A stretch of 64,000 nt of DNA, taken from NCBI GenBank assembly GCA_965153355.1, contig OZ231127.1, positions 20,522,001 to 20,586,000 of the forward strand, read 5' to 3'. The notes below the pieces were generated by a model. The model saw only the letters and a program-made list of their open reading frames with translations. It was not told the DNA's origin and did no database searches. The position numbers and the translations under genes are program-made. Below, one piece after another: positions 23,252 through 34,039 of the stretch (positions are counted from its first letter, which is position 1; each line of letters begins with the position of its first letter). The stretch comes from Flaccisagitta enflata. Lineage: Eukaryota; Chaetognatha; Sagittoidea; Aphragmophora.

Positions 23252-25105
23252 ATGGCTAATAGGGGTGTACACGACACCTCAATTTCATCTCTGGCATCGT
23301 ACTTTGCGGGTTGCCAACATGAACGTATCATCGAGTTGCGCGAGATGCGTGCAAATGTGGTAGCGGCCCTAAACGAGGCTCAAATGGCCTTTGATTACGC
23401 GGCCATCAATCCCGACGATGAAATGGCAGCGGCAGATTCAGATTTTGCACGCGACGGCCTTCAAGGAATCGTTTATCGTTATCTCACCAAAACCAACGAC
23501 ATTTCGAAATTGGGTGAACTTGACGATGCATACGACTTGTGGACGTACTCTGCAAATAGCCTGAAAACTGTGCACAGCAAATGGACAAAGATGAAATTTT
23601 TCGCAACAGACTTGTACTCCGACAATTTCCCAACAACGGAGGAGATCCTTAGACATCGCCAACGTGCCCCTCATAAGCTGGGAGTGGGTGCAGAAGCGGT
23701 TGACGAGACATTGCAGCGTGTGAATTCGGGTGATCTGATTCGAGGTGGGGTAGGTGGCGCGTCAGAGCGGCGAGGTGTTAGGCCGACGCATCAGTCCTCC
23801 ATAGATGGAACAACGCAGGAGCCGGTACACGAGCAGCTCCAACAGCGCCATCAACAACCTCCAGCGTCTCAACAGGCTCGTCAACAATATCATCAGCGGC
23901 AATGTCAAGTCAAAGGTGATTGGATTACTAGAGCTGCGAATGGTGATGGTGAGGTCGTCAGGCAGGTGGGTGGAGATCATGAGCAGTCGGAAGGAGTCGG
24001 CGGTGGTCATCGATATCAGCAACCACCCCAGGAACGCCCAACAGCCACAGATTACCACGAACCTCAGATGACACAAATCCATCGCCATCATCTTAATCCT
24101 TCTCCTCCTCCTCCTCCTCCTCCATCTCCTTTAACGCGGCGTCAAACGGGTGATCAAGCAGCTCGACAGGGCTTAGCCCATCAACCCTTGTCAGATGGCG
24201 CCTTTGAGAAATTCCTTGCAGCTTCCCATGCGGATAATTTCATTCGATGGAGAGAAATTGGCTATAAGAATTTGGAGAAGGCACGTCCAAGATCACCGCA
24301 TACATCCTTGACGCCCACAGATTACATCATTCTGAAACGGAGATTTATGGAGGCGGCAAATAATAAGGGAATTACGGAAATGGACATGCTTTTGGAGTTA
24401 CCACATTGGTTCAGCGGCCCTGTAGCTGATGTCATCATGACGGCGACAATTGGTGTGACAGCAGAGACTGCCGCCTTTGAATTGGAGAAGTGTTTTGAAC
24501 GGATGGACACGATATTCCAGGGGAAATTAGGCATGGTGGGCGCACTGCTTGATGGAATTGCATCCGCTCCTCCAATTGCGACGCATGATTACAAGGCCCA
24601 TTTTCTCCTATACGCGGAATTATTGAAGGCTGAGAAGATTGCGAGGGTGTGTGGAGAGGAAGAGATGTGTCATAGGGACAACAGAATTCGTGACATTCTC
24701 AATAGCCGGGTCCCTCATCTCGCTGACAAGTTTTGGACGGAGGACTTTGAGTCAGAACAAGATGGCCGGGGAAATTATAACTTCCATAATTTGGTGGAGT
24801 TGGTGGAACGATGGGCAATTATCAAAAGATATCAGGCGCCACCGGACAAAGATTCCACCATTTGTGGCCAACAGCGGCCAGACGGACTCTGCGGGATTTG
24901 TGGCCATCCCCATGCAACATCTCAATGCCCCATCCTAATGGACGTCTCTGTCGATTCAAGGGTGGACATTTTATCAAAGCGCGAACTTTGTTTTCATTGT
25001 CTCGAGAAGGGACACACTGCCAAATACTGCAACAACATACCTTCGTGTCAAATGTGCGGCCGAGCCCATGCGACTATCCTCCACGGCCGTAAATTTAATC
25101 AATGA
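23252..25105 (+). CDS. BEL/Pao-type Gag polyprotein of the LTR element
   Basis: 617-aa ORF starting at ATG 23252; the frame is open a little upstream but only with a TTG codon (23222). Region by region: an alpha-helical N-terminus (to about residue 130), a Gln/His-rich linker with a PPPPPPPSPL proline run (about 200-300), a DUF1759/Pao-Gag-like domain (about 330-530; FLAASHADNFIRW, MEAANNKGI, FWTEDFES segments), and a C-terminal trio of zinc knuckles: CGIC..HATSQC, CFHCLEKGHTAKYC and CQMCGRAHATILH. The last two are the signature of BEL/Pao Gag proteins. It should assemble particles that package element RNA. No frame fusion to pol is present. Confidence 0.88.
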   Translation: MANRGVHDTSISSLASYFAGCQHERIIELREMRANVVAALNEAQMAFDYAAINPDDEMAAADSDFARDGLQGIVYRYLTKTNDISKLGELDDAYDLWTYSANSLKTVHSKWTKMKFFATDLYSDNFPTTEEILRHRQRAPHKLGVGAEAVDETLQRVNSGDLIRGGVGGASERRGVRPTHQSSIDGTTQEPVHEQLQQRHQQPPASQQARQQYHQRQCQVKGDWITRAANGDGEVVRQVGGDHEQSEGVGGGHRYQQPPQERPTATDYHEPQMTQIHRHHLNPSPPPPPPPSPLTRRQTGDQAARQGLAHQPLSDGAFEKFLAASHADNFIRWREIGYKNLEKARPRSPHTSLTPTDYIILKRRFMEAANNKGITEMDMLLELPHWFSGPVADVIMTATIGVTAETAAFELEKCFERMDTIFQGKLGMVGALLDGIASAPPIATHDYKAHFLLYAELLKAEKIARVCGEEEMCHRDNRIRDILNSRVPHLADKFWTEDFESEQDGRGNYNFHNLVELVERWAIIKRYQAPPDKDSTICGQQRPDGLCGICGHPHATSQCPILMDVSVDSRVDILSKRELCFHCLEKGHTAKYCNNIPSCQMCGRAHATILHGRKFNQ

Positions 25106-27475
25106 TTCATTCCTGCCATCAATTCTGTCCTTCTCTTCGCCTCGTTTCCGCTCTTGCGTCCTTCATGTCCTTACAAGTCACGTGATTTCGAACAGACGCG
25201 TCCCCAGCTCTTTGATGGTATTCCATTTGTCCGGTGGAGTTCCCCTCGACAGCTGGATTTGGGATATTGGCGATGGGATGCAGTTCAATGTGTTCCATAT
25301 CAACACTTCTAAAACGGATAAGTTCAATTGAAAGAATGATTGACATTGACGATTGCTTGACTATGTTTAAACTGTGTCAATTCGCCTCAATGGATATCCC
25401 TTTCTTTTCCCGCCCCTTATCTGTTTGGTGTTTTGATAACGTTTTTTCGTCCTCTGTTTGTGTGTTTTCTTTATATTCACCCTACAGTAGCTTCCGGACG
25501 TTTTTCTCAATTGCTTGAGCGCGGGCGTGATCACTTCCGGCCCACGCAGGAAGAAAGATGGCGGCGCTCGTCGTCTCGATTCGTTTCCAAGATGGCGCCG
25601 ATCTATCTCCCTTCCTCCGTCTTCTCCTCCTCCTCACCCATTGGCTACGTCTCTCTACTTTCGATGGGAGTAAAGAAGAAGAGGAATCTCCGAAAGTCGA
25701 TTTCCGCGCTTTTCCTCGTCGTTTTAGGTGATGGGCCCTATTCTGTTTGATGTGTGTGTTTGTTCTCTCTCGTTCTTTTTCTCGTTCAGTTTTGTTCGCG
25801 TCTTATTCTCTCTCGTTCTCTTTCTTTTCTCTTTTTCGTTCTTTTTCTCGTTCTCTTTCTTGTTCTCCTTCTCGTTCTCTTTCTTGTTCTCTTTCTTATT
25901 CTCTTTCTCGTTCTCTTTTCTCTTTCCTTTTCTTTCTTGTTCCGTTCTCTTTCTCGTTCTCTTTCTTATTCTTCCCTCGTTCTCTTTTCGTTCTCTCTCG
26001 TTTTTATCCCTTTCCCGTGTTTCGTTTTCTCTCTTTTCTTTGTCGTCCTTTTTGTTTTCCTGCTTGTTTACTTCCCTTTCTCTCTTTCGTTCGTTTATCT
26101 GTTCCTGTTTTTTTTGTTTTTTCTTTTTTCTGGGCCCGACTCTTTCTCCCTTGTTGGCGCTCGTTCCCCCCCCCTCTCCCGTTTCCTCTTTCCGTCTCTT
26201 TTCCTTTTTCTCTTTTCCATGTTTTACGCCTTGCGTTTTTAGGGGGTTTGATCTCATGTTTGGGTTATCACCAATTGATAATTATCATTGGATTTCATTG
26301 TCGTTTTGCGTATCGCGTTTTTATTATGCAATTATCGTTATCGTTTTGCGTTTTGCGTTTTATCCTGTGTTAACGTGTCATTCACGTTTATTTTGGTTCT
26401 GATTATTTATTTTAGGTGTAATGTTTTTACTGTCATTGCTGCTTTTTAAACTCTTGTGTTTCTGGTCACGTTCCCATGTCTGGAAACACCACAAGGCCCC
26501 AAACCCCCCTTCCCCCCCCCCCCGTCCCCCTACCCCTCTTTAACTAGGTAAATGCTCCTCAACGCCGGCTCTCTCGTGTCTCGTCTTTGTAGCCATGGTG
26601 GAATTGACTCTTTCGTGCGGGCGATCAAGTCAATTGTCAATATGGCGGCGGCCCTTGTCTGCGCAATGATCCCTATATCTCAACAAAAGAAACCTCATCT
26701 ACATGCGAGTGATTATTCTCCCGGACAGCATCGTGGTTGGGGTAGTGACGTGTTTGTTGAGTGGGGGGAGTTTTTCAAGGGAGAAATAGAGAAAGGCGGG
26801 CGTTTAATTGCCCTTTATTGAGTCCCATCCCCTCCTGTCTTGTTGGGTGGTTCCGTTAGATGGGTTACCCTTTCACCCTTGGTATGGATGTTACTTTTTG
26901 GGTATGTTTCGGGCCTCCTTGGTCATTAGTCGTTGGTCATATCCCTCAAGTTGGTCCACTAGGGGTGGGTATCCCTTCTTTTCCTTTCTCTGCCTGGTGG
27001 TGGCGCTTCAAAGCCCCAAGGCGCCATTTAAGCTGCATTTATCCATCGGCGGCAACGTTGGTAGGAAAACAAAGCTGGAACCGCTGCCTGGGGTTGCAGT
27101 GCCCCCAAGTGCGGGAATTGGGTGCTTACCCTGTAGATGGTGGGTAGAGGGTCTTAATGGGGGCAGAGGGAGCGTATTATTGACCTTAATTGTTTGAATT
27201 TTGCTATTTTTAGCTGTAGTTTTGTCGCCGATTTTGTCCTTTGGGTAGCATGGTCGGGTAAGGGGACGGGAAGGGGGTGTTTGTATATTGAGCAAGCTGC
27301 GAAGCAGTAGCACCCTTCGTCCCCAGGGGGGGAATGCGCGGGTGGTGTATGCTGGCTCGTTTGTGTGACCCCCCCTCTTTTTTTTTTTATTTTTTTTTTT
27401 TGTGTTACCCTAAAATTTGCCCCCCTCTCGAAACTATTTTAGAAATTTATTTTAATTAAAATAAATTGGGGGGAT
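25106..27475 (+). other. Internal non-coding part of the Gag-only element
   Basis: 2.37 kb between Gag stop and 3' LTR. It holds a pyrimidine-rich TTTCTCG/TTCTTG tract (about 25745-26230), poly-C and poly-T runs, and short unrelated frames (89-129 codons). No DTG protease, YxDD RT or integrase motif was found in any frame. The final TTGGGGGGA is a candidate polypurine tract. Confidence 0.8.
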
Positions 27476-27955
27476 TGTGGAAAATGTGTCTTTTGTTGAC
27501 CTTAGCGATGCCATTTTTTGTCACATTGCCCTTTTGTGTCGCTTCCATAGCTGTACGGAGTTAGATTTTATTCTCTGTCGCTCCTTCATCCTGAAAATTT
27601 GCGTGTTTTTTACATTTTTTTTGATTGGCATTTTTACCGTCATCGCGTCATTTTTATCGTTTATCGTTTTATTGTTTTATCGTTTTATCTCGATCTGTAC
27701 ACTAATTTTTTCTCTCTTTTTGTTCCATTTAGTGTCTTTTTTGAGAGGTGTGGTGGCAAACTGTCCGTTAATAGATTTTACTTCACAAAAATAGACATAT
27801 CGGCGGCTATGTAGAATTACAACGGGCTTTATCATTTCATCCACACCTCAATATGCAAATTAGACAAAATAAGGACATGTTCACGCTAAGCTAAATAGAC
27901 ATGCGAATCGCTAAAAGCGTGAACCGGCGGCAAGAAACTATGCCGTAAATTAATA
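27476..27955 (+). repeat. 3' LTR (480 bp)
   Basis: Matches the 5' LTR along its whole length as far as I can compare by eye; no difference was found. Followed by target duplication CTGCT and resumption of the 14-bp minisatellite. Confidence 0.95.
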
Positions 27956-28299
27956 CTGCTGGTTTAAGTCTGCTGGTTTAAGTCTGCTGGTTTAAGTCTG
28001 CTGGTTTAAGTCTGCTGGTTTAAGTCTGCTGGTTTGGGTCTGGTTTAAGTCTGGTTTGAGTCTGGTTTGAGTCTGGTTTGAGTCTGGTTTGAGTCTGGTT
28101 TGAGTCTGGTTTGAGTTGGGCTTGGGTCTGGTTTGGATCTGGGTTAAGTCTGATTTTCGATAAAAAGATTTGTTAAGGAGTCATGTCAGTTCAGTTATTT
28201 TTGTCTCGCACGCGACTTATAGGTGTTGGCCTTGTTTTACCAAGCCTCGTCTATGGTAAGATTGATGAGAGCCAGTGTTTAACTTTGGGGCGTTTCAAT

Positions 28300-29430
28300 T
28301 GACGTATTCTACAGCATCCGTTTCCGCTTCCACTTCCCTTTCGCAGTTCAAATACTAGTAGCTATCCCTCCCACCAAATTGAAAGTGGTCAAAATTTGAT
28401 TATCAATCATTTGTGTTGGGGCAAGGGTGAGTGGAAGCGATTGAAAGGGCCTGATAATCGAAAGTGGAAGTGAAGTGAAAATTGGACAAAGAAACTTACA
28501 TTGGATAGGTGAGTTGAAGTAGATGACTTTCAGGCTGCTTTCACAGCATCTGCTTCCGCTTCTACTTCCCTTTTGCAGTTCAAATACTAGTAGCTATCCC
28601 TCCCACCAAAGTGGAAGTGGTCAAATTTTGATTATCAATCATTTGTGTTGGGGCAAGGGTGAGTGGAAGCGATAGAAAGGGCCTGATAATTGAAAGTGGA
28701 AGTAAAGTGAAAATTGGACAAAGAAACATACTTATTGGATAACTGAGTTGAAGTGGATGACTTTCATGCTGCTTTCACAGCATCCGCTTCCACTTCTAAC
28801 AGGGTGTGCAAAATTATCCGCAATTGGCACTTACTTTTTCAAAAACCCTAGAAGATAAAGATTTATGGAAGCATAAGTAATATGCATGAAAAAGTATCCT
28901 TTTTAGTATACAAAACTAAAAATGACAGAGTCAGTAATAAGACTTTTCAGGTATGTTTTACCCTAATGAAACATTCCTTAGAAATTTTGTTATAAGTTTT
29001 TCTTATTCTTTAGGCCTAGTTAATTTGCTTTAGTGAGTTCCATTCTTGTTGATATAATTTACCTACCTCAGCACAATGTGTGCCAAGCAAAAAAAATCAA
29101 TATTTAGTAGTCACAAATGCAAGAATCTGTAATATAATTACCTATTTTGCCTATAAAATAAAATCCTGTTAAAATCAAAATCTTTGCTTTAAATCATTTG
29201 ACTCCCTTGGTGACAAGGGGTATAGAAAAGACCTGCAATCAGTTTTAGCATCTAGTATAACTGGGACACTCTGGTCTAAATTTCATGTTGCTGGGTCTCT
29301 TTAGAGTACAGTTTTCTTTCCAAGAAGCAATTGCGGATAATTTTGCTCACCCTGTTTCTACCCTTTTGCAGTTCAAATAGCTTACCCACGCCAATTGGCA
29401 GCGGTCACCCGCTTCCACATCCCTGCTTTC
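28300..29430. repeat. ~235-bp tandem repeat, three copies, third split by a MITE
   Basis: Copies start near 28312, 28543 and 28779 (CAGCATCYGCTTCC...). Each contains CAGTTCAAATACTAGTAGC, TTGTGTTGGGGCAAGGG and GTGGAAGCGAT blocks. A further dispersed copy lies at 19280-20945. The third copy is interrupted at 28799 and resumes at 29356. Confidence 0.88.
28799..29355. mobile_element. 557-bp TIR element (ACAGGGTG ends)
   Basis: Terminal inverted repeats ACAGGGTGTGCAAAATTATC / its near reverse complement (one mismatch in the first 28 bp). TTCTA flanks both ends (28794-28798 and 29356-29360), consistent with a 5-bp duplication, although the flanking repeat makes the exact duplication uncertain. The interior is AT-rich and non-coding. 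Confidence 0.82.
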
Positions 29431-29469
29431 TACAGAGCTTCTTAAAGAGACGGAATGATCCAAATATAA

Positions 29470-29737
29470 GGGTGCGTTTCTAGTCAGACAACCGCGTTTT
29501 GAACAGGCCACTCGATGCGCTCGCTACGTTGGATTCCACTCTTTTCAGCTCACTCCGCTCACTGCGCTCCGCAGCGGCTCCCGCCAGCTACGCTGCAACC
29601 CTCACTCGCTCGCTCCATTCACAGGCTCCCTCACTCCCCTTAATCACTCCCTCATGGGACAGTTGAAATTCTGTGTTCACACTGTTATTGCGTTTCACGG
29701 GAACAAACGCGTTTTGGCGCTCACTAGAAACACGCCC
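29470..29737. mobile_element. 268-bp PIF/Harbinger-like MITE
   Basis: Imperfect TIRs GGGTGCGTTTCTAGT / ACTAGAAACACGCCC with TAA on both sides (29467-29469 and 29738-29740). A 3-bp TWA duplication and GGG-starting ends are typical of PIF/Harbinger. The interior has GAGCGAGCG-type palindromic GC-rich sequence. A second copy lies at 45881-46131. Confidence 0.78.
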
Positions 29738-29837
29738 TAAGAGACAGTCTCAACTCTCATAGTGAGATCCGCAAATGAACCTGAGCTTCGACCCTTCCTG
29801 TTACGTGCGTTGGAGACGATACCGTTATTCTTTCGCG

Positions 29838-30936
<1,099 letters not shown>

Positions 30937-31059
30937 CCGGGCGCTACGGAAGGAGAGGGATTCATGCATGAGATTCGAACCAACCGAGATTTATGGAAAT
31001 TTGATATCAAGTTAAAGAGAGAAAATGGCTTGTGAGATCAGGGGAAAAGAGAGAGTCGC

Positions 31060-31720
<661 letters not shown>

Positions 31721-31955
31721 AATGAATGTTTTAATACATGCGCGAGACATAGTTCATGTCTAAGGCAGATGGCGTTTACATTTTTCATTGTTTTTCTCCC
31801 CACGGACCCCACCCGTTACGAACAGACGATCGGTCAATCGATCTCGCGGACATGCAGACATAGTATTGTATTTGTCGTCATTCAGTTTTTGTTTTCTTCC
31901 GCGATCATTCATTTGTTGCGTTCTTCCTCGATAAGCCTTTTGTTCGAGTCTTCTA

Positions 31956-32731
31956 CAGGGTGTCCCAAGTCAGTTGTAACATAAGGAATCGACATATCTC
32001 TGCTTCTAAATCCTTAAATCAATTTCTGAAAAAAGATCTATGAAGATCTAGGTCTGCACTTTTTGTTATACCAAAACTTCAACTCTAAGTATTGGATAGT
32101 TGGTGGTCAGAAAATATCAAATGAGTGGTGATATTTGGTGGAAAATTATCATTTTCATAGCTATATTCAGAAGTAGCTGGCTTTAACTGTTTGCCATTTT
32201 TTGACAAATTGATCTAAAAACCTGGGATTGGTCTTAAATGAAAGATAATTGTACATAGATTGTAAATCTGCTTTGAAAGCTTGAAGAATTTTAACAATTA
32301 ATGACTTTTTTGATGATTTTTGTCAATCATTGTCAAAATCAAAAATGGAAATCTTGAAAAAATCATTGAAAATCTTACAAAATTTTGAACAATTGGCAAA
32401 TTTTTTCGGGGATCTAAAATCTATGACAAATTATCTGCCATTTGAGACCAATCGCAGGGTTTTAGCTCAATTGGTTGAAAAATGCCAAGTTGTTAAAGAC
32501 AGATACTTCCAAGTACAGCAAAAAATGAAAAAACAAAAAAGGCATGGTCAGAAATTACTAGTGAATTTCAAAGAAATGTGGTCCCCAAACGAAAAGTCCA
32601 AATGTCATGAAATTTTGCATGCAAAAAGTGCAGACCAAGATCTTTTTAGATCTTTTTTCAGAAATTGATTTGAGGACCTACAAGCAGAGATATGTCGATT
32701 CTTTATGTTACAACTGACTTGGGACACCCTG
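31956..32731. mobile_element. 776-bp mariner-like MITE with ~115-bp inverted arms
   Basis: Ends CAGGGTGTCCC...GGGACACCCTG, flanked by TA on both sides (31954-31955 and 32732-32733). The terminal arms match for about 115 bp with few differences (CAAGTCAGTTGTAACATA, CGACATATCTCTGCTT, AAATCAATTTCTG). A 112-codon frame (32330-32668) inside has no transposase motif and is not annotated. CAGGGTG ends with TA targets are typical of mariner-type elements. Confidence 0.92.
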
Positions 32732-32753
32732 TATCTTCCCCAGTATCGAAACG

Positions 32754-33900
<1,147 letters not shown>

Positions 33901-33939
33901 TAAGGCGTAAAGTTTGTTGAACTTTTTCCTCCGTTTTTT

Positions 33940-34036
33940 CTCCTTCTTCCTCTTTCTTCTCTTCCTTTTCTTCTTCTTCTTCCTCTTCCTCCTCCTCTTC
34001 TTCTTCTTCTTCTGTTACTCCTCTTTCTCTTTGGTT
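33940..34036 (-). repeat. GAA/GAG-rich tract at the 3' end of the LINE
   Basis: On the minus strand an imperfect (GAA)n/(GAG)n run follows the ORF2 stop codon within about 20 bp. It may be the 3' tail or UTR of the LINE; no poly(A) tail or target duplication could be defined. Confidence 0.6.
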
Positions 34037-34039
34037 AGG

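Larger units (their letters stand above)
22322..27955 (+). mobile_element. Gag-only BEL/Pao-like LTR retrotransposon, very young insertion
   Basis: 480-bp LTRs at 22322-22801 and 27476-27955 that appear identical base for base, both beginning TGTGGAAAATG and ending TAAATTAATA. Target-site duplication CTGCT lies at 22317-22321 and 27956-27960, within the 14-bp minisatellite. A G-rich purine run (TTGGGGGGA) precedes the 3' LTR. Between the LTRs is a single long gag-type ORF (23252-25105) and then 2.37 kb without protease, RT, RNase H or integrase. It must rely on enzymes supplied by a related full element. Confidence 0.92.
21207..28237 (+). mobile_element. Helentron/HINE-like element carrying central minisatellites, split by the BEL-like insertion
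   Basis: Left end: TTTTTAGTCGCG-TGCA-CGCGACTCTATAA hairpin (21211-21228), then a GTCY microsatellite (21243-21290), then central tandem repeats (10-bp AGTCATTTTA type at about 21297-21560; 14-bp GGTTTAAGTCTGCT type at about 22050-22321 and 27956-28040). Right end: CTCGCACGCGACTTATAGGTGTTGGCCTTGTTTT, the end seen in other copies here. Without the LTR insertion it would be about 1.39 kb. Hairpin end, GTCY tract and central tandem repeats are the recalled layout of Helentron-derived HINE/DINE-1-type elements; assignment is by architecture, not by a helicase gene. Confidence 0.55.

Noticed and set aside
25724-26402. Frames of 160-220 codons after the BEL-like Gag as a pol gene
   Set aside because: Low-complexity Phe/Ser/Leu or Lys/Glu composition from a pyrimidine tract; no protease, RT or integrase motif.
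32330-32668. 112-codon Lys-rich frame inside the 776-bp MITE
   Set aside because: No DDE/D transposase motif; the element is too short to be autonomous.
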